Assembly (NCBI GenBank): GCA_031976175.1
Contig: DALYLR010000016.1
Span: forward strand, 11,715 to 75,714
Direction of reading: 5' to 3'
DNA: 64,000 nucleotides
Source: DMER01 sp003451645
Lineage (GTDB): Bacteria > Pseudomonadota > Alphaproteobacteria > Micropepsales > Micropepsaceae
Positions 20,954 through 30,088 of the stretch are shown in pieces. The notes under the pieces are model-generated. The model did not search any database. It worked only from the letters and a program-made list of their open reading frames with translations, and was not told where the DNA came from. The translations under genes were made by a program, and so were the position numbers. Within the stretch, counting starts at the first letter, position 1, and the number at the start of each line of letters is the position of its first letter.

Positions 20954-20995
20954 AACGGGCTGAAAAGTGTGCTCACGGTTTTCCGGTAACCCGTT
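20954..20995 (+). other. Long imperfect hairpin between subtilase and caspase genes
   Basis: Outer arms AACGGG (20954-20959) and CCCGTT (20990-20995) enclose inner arms GAAAA and TTTTC and a TGTG/CACG core. The hairpin begins 5 bp after the subtilase stop. It has no T-run, so it is not a standard intrinsic terminator; it could stabilise the upstream 3' end or act before the caspase gene. Confidence 0.45.
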
Positions 20996-21076
20996 GCGGT
21001 AAATTGAGTACCTCTTCCCATCGGTTCCGCCGCCTGCTTAAAGTTGCGCCAAGCAACACAAAAAACGGGCGGCGTC

Positions 21077-22414
21077 ATGGGGCAAGTCAAAGTCATTCTG
21101 GCAATCTTGGGCGCGCTCTTGGTGAGCGCGCCTTTCGCGCATTCATACAAGCTCGGTGAGAACTGGCAGGAATGCGACACTTATGCGCTCAGCGATCCGG
21201 TCCGCTCCATACGCGCGTGCGATCATGCTTTGAATTCGGGCTTTGGCAGTGCGCAACTTCAGGCTCGCGCCCATTGGAGCCGGGCCAGGGCCCGCCGCGC
21301 GCAGGGTGATTTGGATCGCGCATTGAGCGACAGTCTGCAAGCGGCCAATACCTGGCCACAAGCAGCGCAATATTGGTCTCTCCATGGCGAGGTGCTGGCG
21401 CAGATGGGGCAACACCCCAAAGCGGTGCTCGCTTTTTCATCGGCCCTTTTGCGGGAAGCAAAGCGCAGCGACACCCTGGTTGCGCGCGGAAAAAGCTATT
21501 ATGCAATGCAGCAATATCCGGCAGCGCTGAGTGATTTTGAGGCGGCCTTGGCGCTGAACCCGAACCATGTCGAGGCGCTGGACGGCAAGAAGCGTGCACA
21601 GTTCGGTATCGCTACCTTGGCGATCCGGCCGGAAACCCAACCATCCAAGCCATTGCTGCGTCCGCTCGACCAGGTACTGGCGGCGCGCACCACGCGAGAG
21701 GTCGCGACAGGCGGGCGCGTCGCGCTGATCATCGGCAATGGCGTCTATCGCCACACAACGGCCCTGCCCAATGCCGTTGACGATGCGGCGGACATTTCTG
21801 CGGCTCTCACGCCGTTGGGCTACAAGGTCTTTGGTTTTCCTAAGGTCAATTTCACGCGCGACGAGCTCTATTCCGCGTTGGAGGCGTTCTCGCAAGCCGC
21901 GGCCTCTGCGGAAACCGCATTCGTCTGGTATGCTGGCCACGGTCAGGAGATGGCCAATCAGGGCGAGGAGGCGCGGAACTGGCTCTTGCCTGTCGACTTT
22001 CAGGGCGGCGGCGACCTCGACCGCAGCGCCGTGCCGATGGCCAAGCTTTTGTCGGCTGCACAGGCCGCGCGCACATTGCGCGTTGTGGTCTTGGATGCAT
22101 GCCGCAACAATACATTACCCTCCGCAACCAGGGGACCGCGCGGCTTCAAGGTCGAAGCGCGCTCGGACATGTTGATCGTTTATTCGACGCGGGCTGGGTT
22201 GACGGCCGAGGATGGCGAGCCCTCCGACCGGAACTCACCCTTTGCCGGAGCGTTCCTCGAGACGCTCAAAGGCAATGCGCAATTGGACGTGCGTCAATTC
22301 TTTGGCGGGGTTGCAAACAAGACCCGCGAGCGCACACGCCATCTGCAAGTGCCGCAAGAGCCCGAGCGCATTGACCGGCTGCAGACTATGGCGACGCTGC
22401 CCTTGGCGCCGTGA
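21077..22414 (+). CDS. TPR and caspase-like (peptidase C14) domain protein, exported
   Basis: A 445-residue protein. It has an N-terminal signal sequence (VILAILGALLVSAPFAHS), then TPR-like helices over about residues 30-180 (ARARRAQGDLDRALSDSLQAA, GKSYYAMQQYPAALSDFEAALALNPNHVEAL). A caspase-fold domain follows over about 215-400 with catalytic His288 in FVWYAGHGQEM and Cys342 in VVLDACRNN. GRVALIIGNGVYRHTTALPNAVDDA is the typical first strand of bacterial orthocaspase/C14 domains. ATG 21077 gives the signal sequence directly; an open frame upstream from 21044 does not. The export signal places the caspase domain outside the cytoplasm. Substrates are unknown. Confidence 0.9.
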   Translation: MGQVKVILAILGALLVSAPFAHSYKLGENWQECDTYALSDPVRSIRACDHALNSGFGSAQLQARAHWSRARARRAQGDLDRALSDSLQAANTWPQAAQYWSLHGEVLAQMGQHPKAVLAFSSALLREAKRSDTLVARGKSYYAMQQYPAALSDFEAALALNPNHVEALDGKKRAQFGIATLAIRPETQPSKPLLRPLDQVLAARTTREVATGGRVALIIGNGVYRHTTALPNAVDDAADISAALTPLGYKVFGFPKVNFTRDELYSALEAFSQAAASAETAFVWYAGHGQEMANQGEEARNWLLPVDFQGGGDLDRSAVPMAKLLSAAQAARTLRVVVLDACRNNTLPSATRGPRGFKVEARSDMLIVYSTRAGLTAEDGEPSDRNSPFAGAFLETLKGNAQLDVRQFFGGVANKTRERTRHLQVPQEPERIDRLQTMATLPLAP

Positions 22415-22421
22415 TCCCCAT

Positions 22422-24407
22422 TTATGGTGCCGGCAGTTTCTCTATGATTTTGGCAGCGCCTGCCGCGGTGACATGATTGTCGTCGCGGAAGAGAAGTGTA
22501 CCGCCTTGCCAAGGGTTACACTGATCATCCGGACACAGAACGGCCAAGGTCTCGATGACGGTCACTTTCGGGTCGCTCGCCGCCAGTGAGCGCATGATCT
22601 GCGTGATCGGTCCGGTACGTTGCCACACACTGCCGAAGCTGACGCTGCAGTGATGGGTCTCCAGGCCCAGCATGGCGGCCCGTGCCACACATTTGGCAGG
22701 GCTCTGAAAATAATCCGGGAGCGGATCGATCACGATCACATTGATGCCGCGCTGGGTTAATGCTTGCACCGTTTCCGTGAGTGCTTCGGCCAAGACCTTG
22801 CGCGCATCATCGGGCCCGGTCGGAACACGGCGCTCGCCGGCCAGAAGCGGGGTAAGGCCGTGACGGGGCACACTGTCACCAGTGTAATGCGGCCAACGTG
22901 CGGCTAAAATCACCTGCCGGATTTCTGGACTGCTTTCAATTGCATGGATCACTTGCCGGTTAAAGGCGAAACAATCATCTCTGGTGTTGCGGGGTGCCAC
23001 AGTGGGCCAGGTGTCGAGCAGAGGTGGACAGAGCGCCTTGCTCACCTGGCGGATCGTGATGCCATTCGCCTTGCCCCAATCATCCAAGGCCTCGCGCAAG
23101 TGATTGGCGTGGCTGTCGCCCCACAGCACCGCTTGATAAGCGCGCTCACTTCCCCGGCCGAGCAAGCACGGTTTCAGCGGCGGCAGCTCATCATCCGTGC
23201 CGCTGGGCCGCTCGCGTGTCAGGCATGGCGGGGGCGGCATCGGCTTACCCTTGGCGTCCGCGGCGAGCGCTGCCGTATTTGCACGCTGGGGCAGGCCCTC
23301 GGCGTTTGTCAGCGACAGACCGATCGCCGCCATCAGGCCCAAAGCAAAAACGCCCCCTGCATTGAAGCGGGTGATCATGCCTTTGGGTGTTAGGCTCATA
23401 CGCCGGAACGGCGTCTCAACATAGGCCCAAGTAAGCGCGGCAAGGCCAATGCTGGCGGCAATCGCAACAGCGATCTCCAATCCTGTGAGCGCACGGGCAA
23501 GCACCAATTGCGGCAGAATGATCAGCGGCCAATGCCAGAGATAGAGCGAATATGAAATCAGGCCGAACCACACCATTGGCGGCAGGCTCAGCACGCGGGC
23601 CATCAGTGTCGCTTGTGTCTGCCCCGCGTGCAAGATCAGCGCCGCCCCAATACAAGGCAGAAGAAGCCAGGGTCCAGGCGTTTCGGTGCTCGCGTCCAAC
23701 AGAAAAACCGCCGCCAATACGGCGAGAAGCCCTGCGCCACTGGCAACTGCCGCTGCCCGCCCGGTTAGCAACGGCCAGCAGCCCAAGGCGATACTGGCGC
23801 CGAGCAGCAGCTCCCAGGCCCGTGTCGGCAGCATGTAGAAGCTGAACTGGGCATTCATTCGTACCAGGATGAAACTGGCGGCGATCGCCGCAACCAGTCC
23901 CAGGAGGGTCAGCCAGCGCAGATGGGTCTTGAACCCCAACCAAAATACGAGCATCAGCCCAAGCGGCCAAAAGATATAGAACTGTTCCTCAACCGCCAGC
24001 GACCAGGTGTGGAGCAGGGGGCTCGGCTCTGCTTCCGCGCTGAAGTAATTGGATGTCTGCCAGAAATAGACATTGGCGGAGAACAGCGATGCCATGGCTA
24101 GCGTCGTGCCATAGCGGGCGAGTTCTTGGGGTGTAAAGACGATCAGCCCACAGAGGGTCACGGCCAGCAACACAACGGCCAAGGCAGGCACGATGCGGCG
24201 GACCCGGCGGGCATAGAACTCGGCAATGGAAAACCGGCCACCACTCAAGTCATCAGCGATCATTTTGGTGATGAGGAAGCCCGAGATGACGAAGAACACG
24301 TCAACGCCAGTAAACCCGCCAGAGAAGCCCGGGACGCCAGCGTGATAGAGCACGACCGGCAGCACGGCGAGCGCGCGCAGGCCGTCAATATCCTGGCGAT
24401 GATGCAT
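22422..24407 (-). CDS. OafA/YrhL-type acyltransferase with C-terminal SGNH domain
   Basis: A 661-residue membrane acyltransferase (acyltransferase 3 family). It begins HHRQDIDGLRALAVLPVVLYHAG with the conserved Arg and His of the active site, followed by about ten transmembrane segments up to about residue 375. It ends in a periplasmic SGNH hydrolase-like domain (AVLWGDSHANHLREAL and the distal DDNHVTAAG). Family members O-acetylate lipopolysaccharide, exopolysaccharide or peptidoglycan; the acceptor here is unknown. The start ATG overlaps the fnr stop (TGATG), so it is co-transcribed with the FNR-type regulator. That is an unusual pairing which would link surface modification to oxygen status. 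Confidence 0.93.
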   Translation of the reverse strand: MHHRQDIDGLRALAVLPVVLYHAGVPGFSGGFTGVDVFFVISGFLITKMIADDLSGGRFSIAEFYARRVRRIVPALAVVLLAVTLCGLIVFTPQELARYGTTLAMASLFSANVYFWQTSNYFSAEAEPSPLLHTWSLAVEEQFYIFWPLGLMLVFWLGFKTHLRWLTLLGLVAAIAASFILVRMNAQFSFYMLPTRAWELLLGASIALGCWPLLTGRAAAVASGAGLLAVLAAVFLLDASTETPGPWLLLPCIGAALILHAGQTQATLMARVLSLPPMVWFGLISYSLYLWHWPLIILPQLVLARALTGLEIAVAIAASIGLAALTWAYVETPFRRMSLTPKGMITRFNAGGVFALGLMAAIGLSLTNAEGLPQRANTAALAADAKGKPMPPPPCLTRERPSGTDDELPPLKPCLLGRGSERAYQAVLWGDSHANHLREALDDWGKANGITIRQVSKALCPPLLDTWPTVAPRNTRDDCFAFNRQVIHAIESSPEIRQVILAARWPHYTGDSVPRHGLTPLLAGERRVPTGPDDARKVLAEALTETVQALTQRGINVIVIDPLPDYFQSPAKCVARAAMLGLETHHCSVSFGSVWQRTGPITQIMRSLAASDPKVTVIETLAVLCPDDQCNPWQGGTLLFRDDNHVTAAGAAKIIEKLPAP

Positions 24408-25198
24408 CAGGTCTCGTTGCCGCTTTCCGCAAGGGAGGCAAGCCGGGCGGGATCGACGATCTCGACCTCTTGCGCATTGGGCAAACGTATAACCTTGGCG
24501 CCCTTCAATTTCGTAAACATCCGGCTAACGGTCTCAACCGTCAGCCCAAGGAAGTCCGCGATGTCGGTGCGGGTCATGGGCAAATGCATGATACCGCCAG
24601 GCGATTTGGGGCAGGAGCCCGACCGCAGATCGCTCAAAAAGGTTGCGACCCGCTCCATGGCTGTCTTGCGGCCAAGCGAATAGGCAAGGCCATAGGCCCC
24701 TTCAAGAGCCGTTGCTACCGTGCGCCGGTACCCGCGCTCCAAATTCGGATATTTGTGCAAAGCGGCCTCAAGCCGCGAGCGCTCAAACCGGCACAGCTCG
24801 CCATTCGCGAGCGCTTCCAGCGAGACAGTGTAGTGCGAAGTCGCCGGCAGGCTGACAATATCGCCGGAGAACAGGAAGCCCAAGATTTGCCGCCTGCCAT
24901 CGGCGCCCGTGCGCGTCATGCGCAGGCAGCCACGGGTCACGATCCCGGCATGGGTCGCCGGATCGCCTTCCCAAATGACTGTTTCGCCCTCGCGGAATGT
25001 GGCGCGCAAACTGTAGCGCGAAAGGTCCTGCAGTTCGGGGTCTTTCAGTTCGCCGCACAAATCCGATTGGCGCGCCGGGCAGTTGCCGCACACAAGTGCC
25101 TCATAAACCGGGTTGACGCGGTCATCCGTGTCCCGGGCCCGCAAATGGCTCGGCGGGCGGTCGAGCGATGTCGTTGATGCGAAAGCCATGACTGCCAC
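24407..25198 (-). CDS. FNR/FixK-type Crp-family oxygen-responsive regulator
   Basis: A 263-residue Crp/Fnr regulator with the cysteine set expected for a [4Fe-4S] oxygen sensor: Cys37, Cys40 and Cys48 (C-x2-C-x7-C, the FnrN/FnrL spacing) and Cys136 in NGELCRF, at the position of E. coli FNR Cys122. The cNMP-fold spans about residues 55-170. The C-terminal HTH recognition helix reads GLTVETVSRMFTKLK, with the Glu and Ser-Arg used to read TTGAT half-sites. A perfect FNR box lies 31 bp upstream of the start codon, indicating autoregulation. The acyltransferase gene follows with a TGATG junction. Confidence 0.92.
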   Translation of the reverse strand: MAVMAFASTTSLDRPPSHLRARDTDDRVNPVYEALVCGNCPARQSDLCGELKDPELQDLSRYSLRATFREGETVIWEGDPATHAGIVTRGCLRMTRTGADGRRQILGFLFSGDIVSLPATSHYTVSLEALANGELCRFERSRLEAALHKYPNLERGYRRTVATALEGAYGLAYSLGRKTAMERVATFLSDLRSGSCPKSPGGIMHLPMTRTDIADFLGLTVETVSRMFTKLKGAKVIRLPNAQEVEIVDPARLASLAESGNET

Positions 25199-25228
25199 TT
25201 AATCGTGTCTCCCACATTCGTTCAAGTC

Positions 25229-25242
25229 TTGATCTTGATCAA
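25229..25242. promoter_or_regulatory. Perfect FNR/anaerobox site
   Basis: TTGATCTTGATCAA is an exact match to TTGAT-N4-ATCAA. It lies in the divergent intergenic region 31 bp from the fnr-like start codon and 87 bp from the ettA start. Its distance from the fnr start suits negative autoregulation. For ettA it could serve as a class II activator site for a transcript starting near 25277, but I see no good -10 there. Confidence 0.85.
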
Positions 25243-25328
25243 TGCACGATGCTTTTTCGTTGCGCCGGGCGCTCGCCATGGCATACACCCCGCGCTCGGC
25301 GCAGGCTCGACAGAAGGACGCTCAGACG

Positions 25329-26984
25329 ATGGCCGCCTATCAATATGCCTATGTGATGAAAGGCCTTTCCAAGACCTTCCCCGGGGGCAAGCAGGTCCTC
25401 AATAATGTCTGGCTGTCCTTTTACCCCGACGCCAAGATTGGTGTTTTGGGCGTCAATGGCTCGGGCAAATCGACCTTGCTCAAGATCATGGCAGGCCGCG
25501 ACAAAGAGTTCACGGGTGAGGCCTGGGCGGCCGATGGCATCCGGGTTGGCTATTTGGAGCAAGAGCCTCAGCTTGATGCTGCCAAAACCGCCCGGGAAAA
25601 CGTGATGGATGGGGTGGCCAAGAAGAAGGCCATTCTCGACCGCTATAATGAGATCATGGCGGATTATTCCGACGACGTGGCGGACGAGGCCTCCAAGCTT
25701 CAAGATCAGATCGACGCGATGGGTTTGTGGGACCTCGATTCCCAGATCGATCAGGCGATGGATGCGTTGCGCTGTCCGCCGGACGATGCGGACGTGACAA
25801 AGCTCTCAGGCGGCGAGCGCCGCCGTGTGGCGTTGTGCCGCCTATTGCTGGAGCAGCCGGAGCTATTGCTGCTGGACGAGCCGACCAACCACCTTGATGC
25901 CGAATCGGTTGCCTGGCTTGAAACCCATTTGCGCACCTATCCGGGCGCCATCCTGATCGTGACCCACGACCGCTATTTCCTCGACAATGTCACGGGCTGG
26001 ATCTTGGAACTCGACCGGGGCCAAGGGATCCCGTACGAGGGCAATTACTCATCCTGGCTGAAGCAAAAGCAAAAGCGCCTGGAGCAGGAGGGCCGCGAGG
26101 AAGAATCGCGCCAGCGCACCTTGGCCCGTGAGCAGGAGTGGATTGCCGCCAGTCCCAAGGCACGCCAGGCGAAGAACAAGGCGCGCTACACCCGCTATGA
26201 AGAGTTGGTTACCAAATCCTCCGAGCGGGCGCCTCAAACCGCGCAGATCATCATTCCGATTGCGGAGCGTCTGGGCAACCGGGTGATCGAGGCGGAGAGG
26301 CTGTCCAAATCCTTCGGCGATCGTCTGCTCATCGACAATTTGTCGTTCAAATTGCCGCCTGGTGGCATCGTTGGCGTGATCGGGCCCAATGGCGCTGGCA
26401 AGACAACCTTGTTCCGCATGATCACGGGCGCAGAGAAGCCCGACACTGGCTCCATCTTTGTTGGTGAGAGCGTCGCCCTGGGCTATGTCGATCAGTCCCG
26501 CGACAGTCTGGATTCGAACAAAACCGTCTGGGAGGAAATCTCGGGCGGCAACGATATCATCGTCTTGGGCAAGCGCGAGATGCACAGCCGGGCCTATTGC
26601 GGCGCCTTCAACTTCAAGGGCGGTGATCAGCAAAAGAAAATGAACATGCTTTCGGGCGGTGAGCGCAACCGCGTCCATCTGGCCAAGATGCTCAAATCGG
26701 GGGCGAATGTGTTGCTCCTCGACGAGCCGACCAATGACCTGGACGTTGACACGTTGCGTGCGCTTGAGGAGGCGTTGGAGGATTATGCGGGCTGCGCTGT
26801 GATCATTTCACACGATCGCTGGTTCCTCGACCGGATCGCGACGCACATCCTGGCCTTTGAGGGCGACAGCCATGTCGAGTGGTTCGAGGGCAATTTCGAA
26901 GACTATATGGCCGATCGCAAGCGCCGCTTGGGTGATGACGCGCTCGTGCCCCACCGGATCAAATACAAGAAGCTGGTGCGATAA
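25329..26984 (+). CDS. ettA: Energy-dependent translational throttle protein EttA (ABC-F ATPase)
   Basis: A 551-residue ABC-F protein with two ATPase cassettes and no membrane domain. The first Walker A is GVNGSGKST with signature LSGGERRR and Walker B LLLLDEPTNHLD. The second Walker A is GPNGAGKTT with signature LSGGERNR and Walker B VLLLDEPTNDLD. A charged linker rich in Lys/Gln/Glu lies between them, and the EttA-type tail is PHRIKYKKLVR. EttA binds the ribosomal E site and gates the first elongation step according to the ATP/ADP ratio. The start is ATG 25329 with AAGGAC upstream. The frame is open back to 25242, but this stretch has no family similarity and would overlap the FNR box. Confidence 0.96.
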   Translation: MAAYQYAYVMKGLSKTFPGGKQVLNNVWLSFYPDAKIGVLGVNGSGKSTLLKIMAGRDKEFTGEAWAADGIRVGYLEQEPQLDAAKTARENVMDGVAKKKAILDRYNEIMADYSDDVADEASKLQDQIDAMGLWDLDSQIDQAMDALRCPPDDADVTKLSGGERRRVALCRLLLEQPELLLLDEPTNHLDAESVAWLETHLRTYPGAILIVTHDRYFLDNVTGWILELDRGQGIPYEGNYSSWLKQKQKRLEQEGREEESRQRTLAREQEWIAASPKARQAKNKARYTRYEELVTKSSERAPQTAQIIIPIAERLGNRVIEAERLSKSFGDRLLIDNLSFKLPPGGIVGVIGPNGAGKTTLFRMITGAEKPDTGSIFVGESVALGYVDQSRDSLDSNKTVWEEISGGNDIIVLGKREMHSRAYCGAFNFKGGDQQKKMNMLSGGERNRVHLAKMLKSGANVLLLDEPTNDLDVDTLRALEEALEDYAGCAVIISHDRWFLDRIATHILAFEGDSHVEWFEGNFEDYMADRKRRLGDDALVPHRIKYKKLVR

Positions 26985-27099
26985 AGTCCTCATGGTTTGC
27001 AAAGGCTGAAGGTGGCAGCGCCAATTTTATGCGGCCGGGGAACGCCCGCTTAGGCCACTCGTGTTAAGCCAAGTCTGCGTAATTCGGGGCGGAGGCTGC

Positions 27100-27387
27100 A
27101 TGGAGACGGTGAACGGTTATGTCTGCCATAACTGCAGCGATGTGGCGCTGGCCAAGCGCCATATCGATCCAGCGCACCCCAAAGACGCCCAAGGTGAGCC
27201 TAAGAACCCCGTGGACAAGATCCGTGAAACGCTGAAGACGGAGCGCCAAGAGGCGGTGACCTATGGCGGATCTTTGGCGCAAGTCGCCGCCCCCGCAGAT
27301 GCCTTGTCCGTCAGACCTGTTGATCCCTCGCAAGCGCCTGATCGTGTGTTCGGCCGTATTGGCGAACGGCTTGATCTTAGGGCGTGA
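27100..27387 (+). CDS. Hypothetical protein with a CxxC motif
   Basis: A 95-residue protein starting METVNGYVCHNCSDVALAKRHIDPAHPKDA. The Cys-x2-Cys near the N-terminus, with His nearby (YVCHNC), might bind a metal; the remainder is polar and probably disordered. The ATG at 27100 has a good GGAGG site 6 bp upstream, supporting translation. It lies 115 bp after ettA in the same direction. I do not recognise the family. Confidence 0.55.
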   Translation: METVNGYVCHNCSDVALAKRHIDPAHPKDAQGEPKNPVDKIRETLKTERQEAVTYGGSLAQVAAPADALSVRPVDPSQAPDRVFGRIGERLDLRA

Positions 27388-27614
27388 GTAGCTGAACAAG
27401 AACTCAAACGATCTAAAAACGGAACCGCCCGCGCCTCAAGCAAATGCTGCGAGACCTCGTCGTGGCAATTGACGGCTCTTGCTTCGGTCGGCTTTCGATC
27501 ACGCTCCATGGACCTGAACGTTAAAACCGATAGAGTTTTAGCAACCCCCTAAACCCCGCCTTATCGCCTGACCGGTTACAAGGGCCCAGGGTCTGGTCCA
27601 GCGGAGGGGTTGCC

Positions 27615-28334
27615 ATGAGCATTTGTTTGTATATGCGGCAGGTGAGTGAGGATGACGTGGCGCGCTTTCGCCGCGATCCAGAGGCCCTTGAGGCCGCAAC
27701 GATAGGCACGATGTTTGGAGGCACGCCCTTCCCCGATGATCTGGACCTGGCGTTCAATCCCGACATGCTTGACGGTGTGATGGGCAAACCGCGCGGGGTC
27801 ATTGGCTGGATCGGGCAATGGCTGCTTTAGCGCTGGATGAAACGCTCCTTGCGCAAGCAGCTGGAGCAGTTGAACAAAGTCAAAGCCGCCTGTGCAGCGC
27901 CGCCGGGCAGCGCAGGTGCGGCGGATATTCCCTCTCCCGATGCCATGGTCGATCTGCACAAGAGCTGGCACGTGCTCCACTATCTTCTGACTGGGACCGC
28001 CGATGGCGGCTCTGCCCCGCTTAATTTGCTCATGACTGGGGGCGAAGACATTGGTGACGATGTGGGCTACGGCCCTGCGCGCGTTTGGAATGCTGCGACC
28101 GTCCAGGCTTTTGCTGATGCGGTGCGCGGCCTCTCGGTTGAGGACCTCATGGCGCGCGCCGATTATGCGAGAATGTTAGAGGCGCAGATCTACTCATGCG
28201 ACGAAGCTGACGATGACCCGGAGATGGCGCTCATGGAGCTCCAGGAGACGGTCGAGCACTATTTCCCTGCGCTGCAAGCCTTTGTCACCAAGGCCGCCAA
28301 AGAGCGCGCTTGCGCTCTTGTGTGGATGAGCTAA
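27615..28334 (+). pseudogene. DUF1877 (YfbM-like) family gene interrupted by an in-frame amber codon
   Basis: The stretch reads in one frame as a DUF1877 protein. The N-terminal part is MSICLYMRQVSEDDVARFRRD; the C-terminal part has the family core DLHKSWHVLHYLLTG, GGEDIGDDVGYGPARVW and a VWMS ending. A TAG at 27828-27830 splits it after 71 residues. The frame continues without shift, so one base change would restore a protein of about 239 residues. The first part has an excellent ribosome binding site (GGAGGGG, 6 bp before ATG). An ATG at 27837 could restart the second part but has no good site. Function of the family is unknown. It may be a recent pseudogene, an assembly error or a read-through gene. 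Confidence 0.7.
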
Positions 28335-28411
28335 AGCGACTTCCGGCGAAGTGGATGCCGGTTCGACGCAAGAAAGCGCGTCAAAAAAGACCCTAGAGCG
28401 CTCCTGGCGCT

Positions 28412-29035
28412 CTAACCTCCGGCGCGGATATTGGACGCCTGTTGGCGCAGATTGGCACTGAGTGCTGGGATCTTGCCGCCATTGGCACCAAGGAAGCTCG
28501 CGAACTGATCGCGTTGCTCAATAGACAGCCACACGCCCGCGACATTGACATCGACAAAGCGATAATTGCCCTCTTGGCCCATCAGCCGGAAGGCCACTTT
28601 GAGAGGCTGAGGATTATTTCCCGCCTCCACGGCATTGACCGTGAAGTCACCGTCCTTGTTCTTGGTTGAACCGGTAACTTTCAACGTCTGGCCGGCATAT
28701 TGCTCCAGCCGCTTCTCATAGACAGCGGTCGCATAGTCTTTGAAGGCATCGACAAAATCATTGAGGTCAGCCTCGCTGGCGCCCCGGCGATAGCTCCCCA
28801 AGGTGAAGAGAGCAGAAGTGCGCGTGTCCGCATATTTCAGAAGAAAATCCCGGAAACGCTCATTGCGCGCTTTCACGCCGCCACTCTTGTCCGCGAGGAT
28901 CGCGACACCTTGATCAATGAGGCCTTGAGTGAAGACCTCAGGGTTTGCAGCCGAGGAACGGCTAGCGAGAATCAGCATCATGCTTGCCGCCAAGAGTGCA
29001 GGGGCCAAGCGGATAAAGGTGCGAAACAGCGTCAT
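28412..29035 (-). CDS. mlaC: Phospholipid-binding protein MlaC (Ttg2D family)
   Basis: A 207-residue periplasmic protein that shuttles phospholipids between the outer-membrane MlaA complex and the inner-membrane MlaFEDB transporter. It begins with a signal sequence (LFRTFIRLAPALLAASMMLILASRSSA). The Tol_Tol_Ttg2 domain is seen in RNERFRDFLLKYADTRTSALFTLGSYRRGAS, FVDAFKDYATAVYEKRLEQY and FRLMGQEGNYRFVDVNVAGVWLSIEQRDQFASFL. ATG 29035 is preceded by GGGGA and gives the signal peptide directly; an upstream in-frame start at 29101 does not. mlaA lies just upstream; the transporter genes are not in the window. Confidence 0.93.
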   Translation of the reverse strand: MTLFRTFIRLAPALLAASMMLILASRSSAANPEVFTQGLIDQGVAILADKSGGVKARNERFRDFLLKYADTRTSALFTLGSYRRGASEADLNDFVDAFKDYATAVYEKRLEQYAGQTLKVTGSTKNKDGDFTVNAVEAGNNPQPLKVAFRLMGQEGNYRFVDVNVAGVWLSIEQRDQFASFLGANGGKIPALSANLRQQASNIRAGG

Positions 29036-29199
29036 GTGAAGTCCCCAAAATGCCGGAGTGAATCTCGTGTGCAGCGCAAACCGCGGGGGCCTTGCGGCCA
29101 CGCGTTCTAAACCTTTCGCGCTGCAATTCCCATCCCGACTTTAGGGCCAATTTGCGGCTGTTCAAAGATGCTTTTGCAAATTGGTGATGCTGCTCACGA

Positions 29200-29958
29200 T
29201 TACCTGATGTTGGCGTCGAACTCAGGCAGGTCGGCGGAGGGCTCGCCATTGTTGATCGCATCTTTTCGGAATTGCCGGTACAGGCTGCGAACGCTGGCGT
29301 AATAATCGATGGAATCGCGCTCAATGGCGTCGAGGGTCTCGATGTTGCGGCTGCGCAAGTCGATGATGTTGATCGCCGTCCGTGCGAACGGGACCCACTC
29401 ATAATCGTCGCCCCATGTCACATAGGTCACGGGGTCAAGGCCAATATCGACCAGACGGCCCACGCTGTCGCGCGGGTTGGACGGGCCCAGCAAAGGGACG
29501 TACCAATAGGGACCTTCGTCGACACCCCACACCGCGAGGGTCTGGCCGAAATCTTCGTCGTGGAACGGAAAGCCCCAGTCCGTCGCCACGTCCCAGATAC
29601 CCAAGACGCCAAAGGTCGAATTCAGAAGAAATCGCATAACCGTCGTACCGGCTCGGTCGCCTTCGCCTTGCAAGACGTCATTCGCAAAGACCACCGGACT
29701 ATCCAGATTGTTCAAGACGTTCCGGACGCGGTCACGGCCATATTGTGGGATAACAGCACGATAGGTGACTGCTGCCGGGCGCAGAAATATATCGTCCAAG
29801 ACCTCATTCAGACCAAAGAACGCCCGGTTGATATCCTCATACGGATCGTTGGCATCCTCTTTGATCTGATCGGGCGTGACGGTGGTTTGCGCCATCGTTG
29901 GCGCCGCGAAGGCCGCCCACGCACCCAACACACTCCCCAACAACAGCGACTTCAACAT
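29200..29958 (-). CDS. mlaA: MlaA (VacJ) family outer-membrane lipid asymmetry protein
   Basis: A 252-residue VacJ/MlaA protein, recognised from DANDPYEDINRAFFGLNEVLDD, the pore-helix region RFLLNSTFGVLGIWDVATDWGF and GPYWYVPLLGPSNPRDSVGRLVD. It removes mislocalised phospholipids from the outer leaflet and hands them to MlaC. The signal sequence (LLLGSVLGAWAAFAAPTMAQT) ends in an AxA-type site and contains no Cys, so this copy is not a lipoprotein, unlike E. coli MlaA. mlaC follows 164 bp downstream on the same strand, consistent with one transcription unit. Confidence 0.93.
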   Translation of the reverse strand: MLKSLLLGSVLGAWAAFAAPTMAQTTVTPDQIKEDANDPYEDINRAFFGLNEVLDDIFLRPAAVTYRAVIPQYGRDRVRNVLNNLDSPVVFANDVLQGEGDRAGTTVMRFLLNSTFGVLGIWDVATDWGFPFHDEDFGQTLAVWGVDEGPYWYVPLLGPSNPRDSVGRLVDIGLDPVTYVTWGDDYEWVPFARTAINIIDLRSRNIETLDAIERDSIDYYASVRSLYRQFRKDAINNGEPSADLPEFDANIR

Positions 29959-30088
29959 ATGCGTTCTGCCTGCAAACCCGTGACAAGGTTCTGATATTTG
30001 CCCAATGTTTCAGACGAAAACAATCGGAAGCTGTCACCTAGCCCCCATCTTTCCGTCCCCGCACGCATTAAACCATTGATATCCCTAC

